From Bog-473 sp963706555 (GTDB lineage: Bacteria > Actinomycetota > Acidimicrobiia > Acidimicrobiales > RAAP-2), in NCBI GenBank assembly GCA_963706555.1, contig OY970164.1:1674001-1738000 (forward strand): DNA of 64,000 bases. The letters run 5' to 3'. A program made the translations under genes and the position numbers. Every line of letters starts with the position of its first letter. Positions within the stretch are counted from its first letter, which is position 1. Under the pieces are notes generated by a model. The model ran no database searches. It was not told where the DNA came from and was given only the letters and a program-made list of their open reading frames with translations. Shown one piece after another: positions 1-8,985 of this stretch.

Positions 1-2
1 AG

Positions 3-1634
3 GTCTGCCCCGTGGAGTGGGGACGCATGCCCGGGCGCAGCGTGCTGCAGTGGGACAAGGACGACTGTGCCGCCATCGGGCTGGTGAAGTTCGACCTGCT
101 CGGGCTGGGCATGCTCGAGGCGCTGCACCGCATGGTCGACCTGGTGGGCCAGTTCCACGGCGATGTCGTCGACTTGGCGCATCTGCCCCAGGAGCCCGCC
201 GTGTACGACCTGTTGTGCCGGGCCGACACGGTCGGGGTCTTCCAGGTCGAGAGCCGGGCCCAGATGGGGACCCTGCCCCGGGTCGAGCCCCGTTGCTTCT
301 ACGACCTGGCCATCGAGGTGGCCCTCATCCGGCCCGGGCCCATTCAGGGCCACGCGGTCAATCCCTATATCCGGCGCCGGCGGGGGGAAGAGCCCGTCAC
401 GTACCTACACCCGTTGCTCGAGCCAATTCTGCGGCGGACGCTCGGCGTCCCACTTTTCCAGGAGCAACTGATGGAGATGGCCGTCGCTGTCGCCGGGTTC
501 AGTGCGGCCGAGGCCGACGAACTGCGCCAGGCCATGGCGGCCAAACGCTCGGCCGCGCGCATGGAGAAGATGCGGGCCCGGCTCTACGCCGGCATGGCCG
601 AGCGCGACGTCGCGGAGGAGGTGGCGGACCAGATCTTCGCCGCGCTGGCCGCCTTCGCCAACTTCGGCTTCCCCGAGTCGCACTCGGTGTCGTTCGCGCA
701 TCTCGTCTACGCGAGCAGCTGGCTCAAGCTGCACTATCCGGCGGCGTTCACCGCGGGCCTCCTCAACTCCCAACCCATGGGGTTCTGGTCCCCCCAGTCG
801 CTGGTGGCTGATGCTCGCCGTCACGGGGTGATCGTGCGCCGGCCCCATGTGAACCGGTCGGAGGCCGGGGCCTCGTTGGAGGCGGACGTTGCGGACGTTG
901 CGGACGAGGCGGACGTTGCGGACGCGGGCCCGGTGCTGCGACTGGGGCTGGCTTCGGTGCGCGGGGTGGGTGATGCGGTGGCGGAGCGGATCGTGGCCGG
1001 GCGGCCCTGGGCCGGGGGCGAGGATCTGGTGCGTCGGGCCGGGGTGTCGCGGGCACAGCTCGAGACGTTGGCGGCGGCAGGCGCACTCGATGCGGATGAG
1101 CACGCCACAGCGGCCTCTCGCCGGCGTCTGCTGTGGGCGGCCGGCGCCGCGGCGCAAGGTACTCCGGACCGCTTGCCGGGCATTGTGGTGGGGGCGCAAG
1201 CCCCGCCCCTGCCCGAGCCCAGCCGGTACGACTCGGTGGGCGATGACCTGTGGGCCCTGGGACTGGCACCCGAGCAGACCGCCATGCACCTGGCCCGGGA
1301 GCGGCTCGAGGCAATGGGCGTGGTGGTGGCCCGCGACCTCCCGGGGTGCACGGACGGGGACCGGGTATCGGTGGCCGGCGTGGTGACGCACCGGCAGCAC
1401 CCCGAGACGGCGCACGGTGCGGTCTTCGTCAACCTCGAGGACGAGACCGGTCATGTGAACGTGGTCTTTTCCCGCGGCGCCTGGGCGCGCTGGAAGCCGG
1501 TGGCCCGCCATTCGCCGGTGCTCCTCATACGGGGCCGGCTCCAATTGGGGCAGGGGACGGTCAACCTGACGGCCGAGCGGGTGGAGGCATTGGCGGTGGG
1601 CACGTCCGTGCCGGCCAGCCGTGACTTCCGCTGA
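3..1634 (+). CDS. dnaE2: Error-prone DNA polymerase III alpha subunit DnaE2, 3' part
   Basis: C-terminal 543 residues or so of a C-family DNA polymerase whose start lies before the window. The reading frame is open from base 3. Near the start comes WDKDDCAA then KFDLLGLGML, which carries the third catalytic aspartate of the palm. It is followed by fingers motifs (FQVESRAQMG, LIRPGPIQG), the ESHSVSFAHLVYAS block, a helix-hairpin-helix region and a C-terminal OB fold (HGAVFVNLEDETGHVNVVF). The early VEWGRMPGR and the HPETAHGAVF OB motif are typical of DnaE2, the SOS mutasome polymerase that works with ImuA and ImuB, rather than replicative DnaE1. A nine-base unit repeated five times (882-926) adds an Ala-Asp-Val rich linker between the polymerase core and the HhH region. 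The imu partners are not in view. Confidence 0.93.
   Translation, partial: VCPVEWGRMPGRSVLQWDKDDCAAIGLVKFDLLGLGMLEALHRMVDLVGQFHGDVVDLAHLPQEPAVYDLLCRADTVGVFQVESRAQMGTLPRVEPRCFYDLAIEVALIRPGPIQGHAVNPYIRRRRGEEPVTYLHPLLEPILRRTLGVPLFQEQLMEMAVAVAGFSAAEADELRQAMAAKRSAARMEKMRARLYAGMAERDVAEEVADQIFAALAAFANFGFPESHSVSFAHLVYASSWLKLHYPAAFTAGLLNSQPMGFWSPQSLVADARRHGVIVRRPHVNRSEAGASLEADVADVADEADVADAGPVLRLGLASVRGVGDAVAERIVAGRPWAGGEDLVRRAGVSRAQLETLAAAGALDADEHATAASRRRLLWAAGAAAQGTPDRLPGIVVGAQAPPLPEPSRYDSVGDDLWALGLAPEQTAMHLARERLEAMGVVVARDLPGCTDGDRVSVAGVVTHRQHPETAHGAVFVNLEDETGHVNVVFSRGAWARWKPVARHSPVLLIRGRLQLGQGTVNLTAERVEALAVGTSVPASRDFR
882..926 (+). repeat. 9-bp tandem repeat inside dnaE2
   Basis: Five consecutive units of GCGGACGTT, two of them altered in the last bases, encode an acidic Ala-Asp-Val linker. 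The unit length is a multiple of three, so the frame is kept whatever the copy number. Confidence 0.8.
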
Positions 1635-1716
1635 GCAACCCCGATCCGCTGACCGGACATTGCGAAGGTCCTCATCTACGTTGGGACGAGGGGAAAAGAA
1701 GAGGAGTCGTCGTCAG

Positions 1717-2664
1717 TTGACGCGCACCACAGCAACTCGTCTCGTAGGACTCGTCGCTCTGGGAGGCGTCGTTGCACTCGGTGGAAGCGCCGCGAGCGGA
1801 GCAAGCTCCACCGCCTCCTCCGCCCCCGCAGCGGACACCTCCGCCCCTCGCGGCACGGCCCCGGGCACGGCCCCGGGCACGGCCTCGGGCACCGCACATG
1901 CTGTGAGCACCGACATCGTCACCACGGTCTCGTTCGTCGTCGATCTGCGCACGCATCTCCCGGCACAACGCAACGTGCACCTGGTGGTGCACGGCCAAAT
2001 GGACTTCGTCCACCACACCCTGACCGCCACCGTCACGGTCCCGACCTCGGCACTCGCTGCGTCGGCATCGTACGCCGGGACCCAGCCGGCGGCCGGCTCC
2101 ATCACGCTGCACACGGAGTGGATCGATCACGTCGCCTACATGTCGGTTCCCCCCGTGTGGGCGGCGCTGGCCCACGGCGCGCGCACCGTCTCTCTCCCGA
2201 CATCGCCATCGTTACGACGAACGGTGACGACGACGCTCACGCAATCCGCCGTCGCGCTGACCTATGCCAAGCTCCTTCTCGACGAGTTGACCGCCCACCA
2301 GACAGCTCGTCACCTCGGGTCTCGGAGCATCGATGGCGTCTCCGCCACCGGAACCGGAGTTGACCTCACGCTGACCCAACTTCTCAAGCTCGTGCCGGAG
2401 CTCTCACCCACCATGACCAAGGCCGCGGCACTCCTGGCCGACCAGAAGATCCCGGCCACCGTCTGGGTGGATCATCGGGGACGGCTGGTCGAGATACGCC
2501 TGGCCCCGCCGACGACCAAGGAGCACACGGCGTCGTCGGTGACCGGCACCATGCGTTTCTCTCGGTACGGCGCGCCAGCCTCGGCACCGGTGCCGCCGGC
2601 GGCGACGGTCAAGCCGATCCCGCACGCACTGCAGCAGATGCTGGGCGGGTGGTACTACTTCTGA
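1717..2664 (+). CDS. Secreted protein of unknown function
   Basis: About 315 residues. I chose the TTG at 1717 because GAGGAG lies ten bases upstream at 1701-1706 and the product then begins with a good signal peptide (TRTTATRLVGLVALGGVVALGG, then a small-residue cleavage zone). A GTG at 1621 overlapping the dnaE2 stop is in frame and would add 32 charged residues. After the signal comes a low-complexity Ala/Thr/Pro stretch containing a 12-bp tandem repeat (1852-1887). The remaining part alternates hydrophobic strands and resembles extracytoplasmic LppX/LprG-like folds, but I see no lipobox cysteine. The function is not known. It probably shares a transcript with dnaE2 only by proximity. Confidence 0.7.
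   Translation: MTRTTATRLVGLVALGGVVALGGSAASGASSTASSAPAADTSAPRGTAPGTAPGTASGTAHAVSTDIVTTVSFVVDLRTHLPAQRNVHLVVHGQMDFVHHTLTATVTVPTSALAASASYAGTQPAAGSITLHTEWIDHVAYMSVPPVWAALAHGARTVSLPTSPSLRRTVTTTLTQSAVALTYAKLLLDELTAHQTARHLGSRSIDGVSATGTGVDLTLTQLLKLVPELSPTMTKAAALLADQKIPATVWVDHRGRLVEIRLAPPTTKEHTASSVTGTMRFSRYGAPASAPVPPAATVKPIPHALQQMLGGWYYF
1852..1887 (+). repeat. 12-bp tandem repeat, three copies
   Basis: GGCACGGCCCCG occurs three times (the last copy with one change) and continues as a degenerate fourth copy. It lies in the Thr/Ala/Pro-rich segment just after the signal peptide of the secreted protein. Confidence 0.75.
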
Positions 2665-2734
2665 AGGCCGGCGGCGGTCGACGCGACGTGGCCTTCTTGA
2701 CGGCGGTGAGCGACAGGGGTGAGGGTGTTGTGCC

Positions 2735-3757
2735 ATGAGCCGCACCCTTTCCAACCTCGACCCTGCGCTGCGGCACTGCTGGCATCCGGTGGCACGACCG
2801 GCTGAGGTGACCGAGCAACCGCGGAGGTTCGTGCTCCTGGGCGAGCCGTGGGTGCTGTACCGAGCCGACGGGAGGATCGTGGCGTTCGCCGACCGCTGCC
2901 CCCACCGCCGTACGCCGTTGTCGATCGGGCGCTGCGAGTCGGGGGTGCTCCAATGTGCCTATCACGGTTGGCGGTTCGATTCCTCTGGCGCCTGCGTCGA
3001 GATCCCTGCGCTCGGAGCGGGCGCGGCACTTCCTCCGGCTGCTCGGCTCTCGCCGCCGGCCGGACTCGCCGTGGCGCACGGCATGGTGTTCTTGGCTCCC
3101 GAGACGCCGTTGGCGCCGCTCGGCTCCATCCCCGAGGCCGACGATCCGTCGTTCGACACCGGGGAGCTGCCCACCTTTGACGTGCGAGCCTCGGCGGGAC
3201 TGCTGGCCGACAACTTTCTCGACGTGGCGCATTTCCCCTTCGTGCACGCCGGCACGTTCGGAGCGGAGGAGGCAGCCGAGGTCCCGCAGTACACCGTGGT
3301 GCGTGACGGCTGGTCGTTCACCATGTCCTACGAGCACTCCTTCGCCAACCGGGAGGATCCCGGAGTGGCGACGGGCGTGCGCCCGCTGGTGCAGAATCGC
3401 CGCCTGACCTACCGACTCGATGCGCCATTCCACCTGACGCTGCGGATCGAGTTCATCGAGGCCGGCGGGACCAACGTGATCGGGTTCTTCCTGCAGCCCG
3501 AATCGGCAGATCGTTGCCGGATCTTCACCACGCTGTGGCGTGACGACCTTTGCGCCGACCCGGCACGAATGAAGGAGGCCGTGGACTTCGAGGTGGCGGT
3601 GTTGCGTGAGGATCTCGTCATCCAGGAGTCGTTCGACGAGCTCGTCCTGCCGCTCACCCCCACGGCAGAGGTCCACACCAGGGCCGACCGCACGACACTC
3701 GAGTTGCGGCGGGTGCTGTCCGATCTGCTCGCCGCAGCGCAAGGCGGTGACCGATGA
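2735..3757 (+). CDS. Rieske [2Fe-2S] aromatic oxygenase, alpha-subunit type
   Basis: 340 residues. The N-terminal Rieske domain has both cluster motifs, CPHRRTPL (about residues 54-61) and CAYHGW (about 73-78). The C-terminal domain carries DNFLDVAHFPFVHAGTFG, the mononuclear iron site (two His and an acidic residue) of the vanillate O-demethylase / phthalate-dioxygenase-like group. Such enzymes use O2 and electrons from a separate reductase to hydroxylate or demethylate aromatic substrates. No reductase is nearby, so the substrate cannot be told. Its stop overlaps the upp start as ATGA, so the two are translationally coupled; why an oxygenase precedes a salvage gene is not clear. Confidence 0.85.
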   Translation: MSRTLSNLDPALRHCWHPVARPAEVTEQPRRFVLLGEPWVLYRADGRIVAFADRCPHRRTPLSIGRCESGVLQCAYHGWRFDSSGACVEIPALGAGAALPPAARLSPPAGLAVAHGMVFLAPETPLAPLGSIPEADDPSFDTGELPTFDVRASAGLLADNFLDVAHFPFVHAGTFGAEEAAEVPQYTVVRDGWSFTMSYEHSFANREDPGVATGVRPLVQNRRLTYRLDAPFHLTLRIEFIEAGGTNVIGFFLQPESADRCRIFTTLWRDDLCADPARMKEAVDFEVAVLREDLVIQESFDELVLPLTPTAEVHTRADRTTLELRRVLSDLLAAAQGGDR

Positions 3758-4386
3758 TGGGCGTCATGCTGCTTGACCACCCGGTGGTCGAACACCGGGT
3801 GGCGACGCTACGCGACAAGCGGACGGACGGGGACACGTTCCGCCAATTGATCTCGGAGATCTCGCAGTTCATGGCGTACGAGGCCCTCCGCGATCTGGGG
3901 ACGGCCCCGGTCGTCGTCGACACGCCCGTCGCCGACGGTGCCCCAGGGCGCAAGGTGATCGAGAACGTCCTCATCGTGCCGATTCTTCGGGCCGGCCTGG
4001 GCATGGTGCACGCCATTCAAGAGGTCATACCGCTGACCGAGGTGGCCCACGTCGGGTTGCGCCGCGACGAGCAGACCCTCCGGTCGGAGGTCTACCTCAA
4101 TCGCCTGCCCGCCGACCTCACCGCGCGCCGGGTCGTTGTCTGTGATCCCATGTTGGCCACCGGTGGGTCATTGGTCCAGGTGTGCGACCTGGCCCTCGAG
4201 CGAGGTGCCCGAGAAGTGGTGGTCCTGTGCATCATCGCGTCGGTTCCGGGGATCGCCACCTTTCAGGCCGCGCACCCCTCGATCCGGCTGTACTGCGCTG
4301 CCATCGACCCCATGCTGAACGAGGTCGGGTTCATCGTTCCCGGACTGGGCGACGCCGGGGACCGGTTGTTCGGTCCGCCGGATTGA
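3754..4386 (+). CDS. upp: Uracil phosphoribosyltransferase
   Basis: 210 residues, normal for the family. It converts uracil and PRPP to UMP in the cytosol. The PRPP-binding signature CDPMLATGGS lies at about residues 130-139, the PILRAGLGM segment at about 75, and the C-terminal uracil-binding loop GLGDAGDRLFG closes the protein. The start overlaps the stop of the Rieske gene by ATGA, and a second ATG follows immediately. It runs convergent to the cytosine deaminase gene, and together with that gene and the NCS1 permease it completes a cytosine salvage route. Confidence 0.95.
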   Translation: MMGVMLLDHPVVEHRVATLRDKRTDGDTFRQLISEISQFMAYEALRDLGTAPVVVDTPVADGAPGRKVIENVLIVPILRAGLGMVHAIQEVIPLTEVAHVGLRRDEQTLRSEVYLNRLPADLTARRVVVCDPMLATGGSLVQVCDLALERGAREVVVLCIIASVPGIATFQAAHPSIRLYCAAIDPMLNEVGFIVPGLGDAGDRLFGPPD

Positions 4387-4413
4387 CCCCCGACCCCCCT
4401 GACTGAAATTGTC

Positions 4414-4881
4414 CTACAGCCCGATGTCCTCATGCCAGAGCTCGGGGCGTTCCGCGATGAAGGTGCGCAGCAGCTTGGTGCATCCCGGATCATCGAGGAT
4501 GATGACTTCGGTGCCGTGCTCGGCCACCCAGTCGTGGCCGCCCACGAAGTTCTCCGCCTCACCGATCACGACCGCACCTATCTGGAATTGTCGGAGGAGG
4601 CCGCTGCAGTACCAGCAGGGCGAAAGGGTGGTCACCATCACACAGTCGGCGTAGTGCCGCCGCCGCCCGGCGTTGCGGAAGGCCGCCGTCTCGCCATGGG
4701 TCGAGGGGTCGCCGTCTTGGACCCGGCGGTTGTGCCCGCGCCCGAGCAGCGTCCCGTCGCGATGAAAAAGGGCGGCGCCGATAGGGATGCCGCCCTCGGC
4801 CAGACCGGCCTTGGCCTCTTCGAATGCAACCGCGAGGAAGTCACGGGCCAGTGCCTCCGTGAGCGGCTCATTTGCGGACAT
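4414..4881 (-). CDS. Cytosine deaminase, yeast FCY1-like
   Basis: 155 residues, the size of the small zinc cytosine/CMP-deaminase fold. Zinc ligands and catalytic acid are H62 and E64 in THGET and C89/C92 in SPCWYC. The overall run (EGGIPIGAALFHRDG, LGRGHNRR, the ending ERPELWHEDIGL) matches the fungal FCY1 type far better than the large TIM-barrel CodA of enterobacteria. Predicted reaction: cytosine to uracil plus ammonia, feeding Upp. It is divergent from the phosphoribosyltransferase gene with about 26 bases between start codons. A guanine or other nucleobase deaminase activity is a less likely alternative. Confidence 0.88.
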   Translation of the reverse strand: MSANEPLTEALARDFLAVAFEEAKAGLAEGGIPIGAALFHRDGTLLGRGHNRRVQDGDPSTHGETAAFRNAGRRRHYADCVMVTTLSPCWYCSGLLRQFQIGAVVIGEAENFVGGHDWVAEHGTEVIILDDPGCTKLLRTFIAERPELWHEDIGL

Positions 4882-4907
4882 GGGCTGCTCCGGCGAGAGT
4901 CATGTGC

Positions 4908-5522
4908 ATGACGCCAGATCGTACTTATGCCGCCATGGTCGGGAGCCAGGCGGTCGACCTGCCCCTGGTGCCGCTGTCCGACGACCTCACCATCGCCCTC
5001 CTGATCTGCGTCGATCATGGCGTGCACTTCGCGGAGGTGGCCGGGCGGGAGTTGGCCGACCTCATGCGGCCAGAGGCACCCGAGATCGTGGTGTCGGTGG
5101 CTACCATGGGCATACCGCTGGCCATCGAGGCCAGCCGTGCCCTCGGCCTTGACGACTACGTGATCTTGCACAAGACGCCGAAGATCCACCTCGGAGAGAC
5201 GTGGTCCGAGCCGGTCACCTCCATCACCACCGAAAAGCCGCAACGGTTGCGCATGGACCCGGCTCGCGTGCACGCCGTGCGCGGGCGCCGGGTGGCCATC
5301 GTCGACGACATCATCTCCACCGGTGCTTCCACCCTGGCCGCGCTGCGGCTTGTCCGGCGCATCGGCGCCGAACCGGTGGTCATCGGCACGCTCATGACCG
5401 AGGGCACCGGCTGGCGCGCCGCGCTGGGTGCGGACGCCGCCAAGGTCCGGGCGCTTGGGTCGATGCCGCTCTTCCGGCCGGCCGACGACGAGAGCGGCGA
5501 GCTGGTCGAATTCTGGGAGTAG
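4908..5522 (+). CDS. PRPP-dependent phosphoribosyltransferase, purine type
   Basis: 204 residues from the ATG at 4908, chosen because GAGAG sits eight bases upstream; an ATG at 4902 and a TTG at 4872 are also in frame. The type I phosphoribosyltransferase signature IVDDIISTGAST is at residues 131-142, preceded by a hood with HFAEVAG and TMGIPLAIEASRAL typical of adenine/xanthine transferase relatives. It probably converts a purine base to its nucleotide, but the base cannot be fixed from sequence. It sits back to back with the deaminase and ends one base before the permease stop. Confidence 0.8.
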   Translation: MTPDRTYAAMVGSQAVDLPLVPLSDDLTIALLICVDHGVHFAEVAGRELADLMRPEAPEIVVSVATMGIPLAIEASRALGLDDYVILHKTPKIHLGETWSEPVTSITTEKPQRLRMDPARVHAVRGRRVAIVDDIISTGASTLAALRLVRRIGAEPVVIGTLMTEGTGWRAALGADAAKVRALGSMPLFRPADDESGELVEFWE

Positions 5523-7019
5523 CTACAAGAGCCCTTCGGCCTTGAGCAGGACGTCCTGCTCGTCGGCCTGCTTGCGCACACTGCTGTACGCCAGGAGGAG
5601 GTACACCAGGCCTCCGACGACGAAGCCGAGGAACACGCTGAAGTCGGCGCCGAAGTCCTTCGGGTAGTTCGTCGTGTGGAAGGTGAGCTCGTTCAGCCAG
5701 TGCGGCAGTGTGAAGGTGGCGGAGAGAGCCGAGATGGCGGCGTACATGCCGACGACCTGCGCGATGAGTGCGGGCCAGAACACGCCACCCTTGCGCCAGT
5801 AGAGGCTGTCGCGACCGGTCTTCTGCAACTCGCCCGGCACGTAGCGGTAGCGGCGGAGGATCCAGTCCACCACGAAGATCGCCGACCATGGGGCGATCCA
5901 AACGATGACGACATCGACGAAGTCAGCTAGGTAGGTCGAGAACGACGAGTTGAAGACGGCGTACATCGTCACGCCTAGGGCGATGACACAATCGACGATC
6001 ACCGCCTGCCAACGCTTGACCGGGACCCCGATGGCTTGCAGGGTCACGCCCGAGGAGTACATGTCGAGGCTGTTGATCGCGAACAGCTGGAGGGCAGCGA
6101 AGATCATGAAGACCACGACGAACCAGGCCGGGATGATGTTCTGGTGGGCCAAGGGCAAGAAGCCTCCGGTGCCCTGACCGATCCCGACAACGAAGGTCGC
6201 GACCGCCGCGCCCAACGTCATGATGAGAATCTCGGGAACCGCTGTGCCCAAGAAGACCCATCCCACGATGCCCTTCTTCGACGTGTCGGCGGGACAGTAC
6301 CGGGTGTAGTCGTTGCCGCACTCGGTCCATCCGAGGCCGCTCAGAGCGATCACGAAGGCCAGTCCCTCGGTGAATGTTCTCCAGTCTGCGCTGTGCGCGC
6401 CATGGAAGTGCGCGTGGGGGATGGCGAATCCCAAGAGGATCGCGAAGAGGATGACGAACGGGATGACAAGGAAGCGGAGGGACTTGACGATGGTCGCATG
6501 CCCGAGAAACGGCAGGATTCCTTGAATGAGCACCGCACCGACGACCAGGATCACCTTGGCCGGGTCGCCGAACGAGAAGCCGGCCTTGGTGATGAGCACC
6601 AGACCGGCTCCGACGATGAGGATCAGGCCCTCGACCTCGAATCCGATCTGCGTGATCCAGTTGAAGAACGAGATGGGTCGCGAGCCGTTCGGTCCATAGC
6701 TGGCCCGATTGATGGCAAAGACGGTCGTTCCCGCCTGCGGACCCTGCAGCGAGCAGACCCCGAGCAAGAAATAGGAGAGGTTGCCGAGGACGATGAGCGC
6801 AACGGCCTGAATGAACGTGAACCGGAAGACGCTCATCAGGATGCAGCCGTAGATGAAGTATTCCACCTGCACGCTGGCCCCGGCCCACATGCCGAAAATG
6901 TCCCGTGGTCGGGCCCAACGCTCGCTGGGGGGAATGAAATCGACACCGTGCTGTTCGACGCGGAACGCCTGCGCCGACTGCGGGTCGTGAATTACTGCCA
7001 GGTCCTCAGCGATTGCCAC
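5523..7019 (-). CDS. NCS1-family cytosine/purine permease
   Basis: 498 residues from a GTG at 7019 that has GGAGG seven bases upstream; an in-frame upstream extension to 7160 is arginine-rich and not convincing. About twelve hydrophobic segments follow the N-terminal cytosolic motif (ERWARPRDIFGMWAGASVQ) usual in nucleobase:cation symporter-1 proteins. Predicted inner-membrane importer of cytosine, or possibly allantoin or a purine. Next to a cytosine deaminase and Upp, cytosine is the best guess for substrate. The leader has a short GC hairpin 34 bases before the start. Confidence 0.85.
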   Translation of the reverse strand: MAIAEDLAVIHDPQSAQAFRVEQHGVDFIPPSERWARPRDIFGMWAGASVQVEYFIYGCILMSVFRFTFIQAVALIVLGNLSYFLLGVCSLQGPQAGTTVFAINRASYGPNGSRPISFFNWITQIGFEVEGLILIVGAGLVLITKAGFSFGDPAKVILVVGAVLIQGILPFLGHATIVKSLRFLVIPFVILFAILLGFAIPHAHFHGAHSADWRTFTEGLAFVIALSGLGWTECGNDYTRYCPADTSKKGIVGWVFLGTAVPEILIMTLGAAVATFVVGIGQGTGGFLPLAHQNIIPAWFVVVFMIFAALQLFAINSLDMYSSGVTLQAIGVPVKRWQAVIVDCVIALGVTMYAVFNSSFSTYLADFVDVVIVWIAPWSAIFVVDWILRRYRYVPGELQKTGRDSLYWRKGGVFWPALIAQVVGMYAAISALSATFTLPHWLNELTFHTTNYPKDFGADFSVFLGFVVGGLVYLLLAYSSVRKQADEQDVLLKAEGLL

Positions 7020-7400
7020 CGCGTTGCCTCCCTCATGTCGCCTCGCTCTGCGCCCCGGTGCTCCGGGGCCCAGCCTCACCCAACTTCGTGTCGCCGACCG
7101 CCGACGGGTACCCGCCCGCGGACGCGCCCCCGCGTGCCCGTACGGCGTGCGACCGTGCATTTCAGCACGGACGCCTCCCTCGGTGTCGCCTCTGCATCCC
7201 GCCTGCCTGCTCCGGCGCGCGTGTCTGGTCCCCGCGGCCGAAGGTTTTTCGCCTTCACCTTGTTTGTTGTGACGTCCCGCGTCAAGTGCAATCTCGTGAA
7301 CAGCGTGAGAACTCGCGCCGGGGACCGATCCAGAGCCATCTCACGGGGCGAGAGGCCCTGCACCAGAAGCCGCGCCCGAAGTCCTGCACTAGAAAAGGTC
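7020..7400. other. Divergent intergenic region between permease and cobQ
   Basis: 381 bases without a convincing gene. It must hold the promoters of the divergent permease and cobQ genes. Visible structure: a perfect hairpin CCCCGG-TGCT-CCGGGG at 7053-7068, in the permease leader, and on the minus strand a TTGACG box near 7284-7289 that could be a -35. I could not recognise a riboswitch core for cobalamin, purine or other ligands. Confidence 0.5.
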
Positions 7401-8933
7401 ATGGCTCGGCGCGGCGCCCTCATGGTGTGTGGGACGACATCGGACGCGGGCAAGTCGACCGTCGTGGCGGGACTCTGCCGGCTCCTGGCCCGGGAGGGTG
7501 TGGCGGTGGCACCATTCAAGGGACAGAACATGTCGCTCAACTCGGTGGTCACGAACCAAGGGGCTGAGATCGGCCGCGCGCAGTGGCTGCAGGCGGTGGC
7601 GGCCGGCGCCGAGCCCGAGGCCGCCATGAACCCCGTCCTCCTCAAACCGACCGGGGAGCGATCGTCACAGGTCATTGTCATGGGCCGCACCCTCGAGACG
7701 CGGGAGGCCGCGGACTACCAACGATCGAAGGTCGATCTGGTCGAGATCGTGGACGGCGCCTTAGCCGACCTGCGCTCGCGCTTCGACGTGGTGATCTGCG
7801 AAGGGGCCGGAAGTCCGGCCGAGATCAACCTTCTCGACCATGACATCGTGAACCTGGGTCTTGCGGCGCGTGCCGGCATCCGGGCCGTCGTGATCGGCGA
7901 CATTCACCGGGGGGGCGTCTTCGCCCACCTCTACGGCACCGTGGCCCTGCTGCCCGAGAACCTCCGCCGCTGTGTCAGGGCGTTCATCCTCAACATGTTC
8001 CGGGGCGATCCCGCGCTGCTCGGGAACGCGATGGAACAACTCGAGGAACGTTGCGGTGTCCCGACATTGGGGGTCCTGCCCTACTTGCCCGGACTGGTCC
8101 TCGACGCCGAGGACTCACTCCACCGGATGCTGGCGGAGCGCGTGGACGAGCCCCATGCCGCGTCGGCCGAACTGCTCGACGTGGTCGTGCTGCGGCTGCC
8201 TCGCTTGGCGAACTTCACCGACTTCGACCCCCTTGTGATCGAAGGCAACGTGGCGGTCCGGTTCGTGGACCACCCTTCGGCCGTGGGGGACCCCGACCTC
8301 ATCGTCCTCCCAGGGACCAAGTCGACCACGGCCGATCTGGCGTGGTTGACGACAAGCGGGTTGCTCGACGTCGTGGTGGCGCGGCACCGTGCACCTTCGC
8401 CCCCGACGATCCTCGGTATCTGCGGTGGATTCCAGATGTTGGGCCACAGCATCGAGGATCCCGATGGAGTCGAGTCCACCGTGCCCATGGTTCGGGGCTT
8501 GGGCTGGTTGCCGCTGACGACCCGGTTCGAGACCGGGAAGATCACCCGCTTGCGGGCCGGGACCGGAAAGTCAGGCGCCCCTGTGCGCGGCTATGAGATC
8601 CGTCATGGCCGTTCCCGACCTCTCGCCGGATGGCGGGAGTGGCTGACCTTCGAGGACCGCGTGCCCGTTGCACGCGACGATCAGGTGGAGAGCGCATGCG
8701 AGCAGAGCAGCGAGGTGTACGGAACCTCGCTGCACGGCCTCTTCGAGGAGGACCGCTTCCGGGGGGAGTTCCTCAGTGCCGTCGCCCGCACCCGGGGAAA
8801 GACGTGGCGCCCGTCAGGTCGCTCCTTCGCCGCGGCGCGGGAACGGCAGATCGATCGGGTCGCCGACATGTGTGCGGCGCATCTCGACACCCATGCCCTG
8901 TGGCGACTCCTCGAAGGGACGTCGCTGCGCTGA
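7401..8933 (+). CDS. cobQ: Cobyric acid synthase CobQ
   Basis: 510 residues. The N-terminal ATP-dependent amidoligase half starts with CGTTSDAGKST and PFKGQNMSLNS. The C-terminal class I glutamine amidotransferase half has the nucleophile in GICGGFQMLG (about residue 340) and the His of GTSLHGLFE (about 446). It amidates carboxylates of adenosylcobyrinic acid a,c-diamide during cobalamin synthesis. No other cob gene is in the window. The ATG at 7401 has only a weak AAGG upstream, but the family N-terminus begins there. The stop codon lies within a 15-bp tandem repeat. Confidence 0.94.
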   Translation: MARRGALMVCGTTSDAGKSTVVAGLCRLLAREGVAVAPFKGQNMSLNSVVTNQGAEIGRAQWLQAVAAGAEPEAAMNPVLLKPTGERSSQVIVMGRTLETREAADYQRSKVDLVEIVDGALADLRSRFDVVICEGAGSPAEINLLDHDIVNLGLAARAGIRAVVIGDIHRGGVFAHLYGTVALLPENLRRCVRAFILNMFRGDPALLGNAMEQLEERCGVPTLGVLPYLPGLVLDAEDSLHRMLAERVDEPHAASAELLDVVVLRLPRLANFTDFDPLVIEGNVAVRFVDHPSAVGDPDLIVLPGTKSTTADLAWLTTSGLLDVVVARHRAPSPPTILGICGGFQMLGHSIEDPDGVESTVPMVRGLGWLPLTTRFETGKITRLRAGTGKSGAPVRGYEIRHGRSRPLAGWREWLTFEDRVPVARDDQVESACEQSSEVYGTSLHGLFEEDRFRGEFLSAVARTRGKTWRPSGRSFAAARERQIDRVADMCAAHLDTHALWRLLEGTSLR

Positions 8934-8973
8934 GTCGCGGGGCGCTGAGTCGCGGGGCGCTGATTCGCGGGGC
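8929..8973 (+). repeat. 15-bp tandem repeat over the cobQ stop codon
   Basis: Three head-to-tail copies of GCTGAGTCGCGGGGC (the third with one change). The first copy contains the cobQ TGA, and each further copy repeats the stop in the same frame. Confidence 0.8.
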
Positions 8974-8985
8974 GCCGGGCGCCGT

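Noticed and set aside
7020..7400. Cobalamin or nucleobase riboswitch before cobQ or the permease
   Set aside because: No B12-box or purine-aptamer core could be recognised; only a short GC hairpin is visible.
6036..7400. Upstream extension of the cobQ frame
   Set aside because: The frame is open for 455 codons but is antisense to the permease; CobQ similarity starts at 7401.
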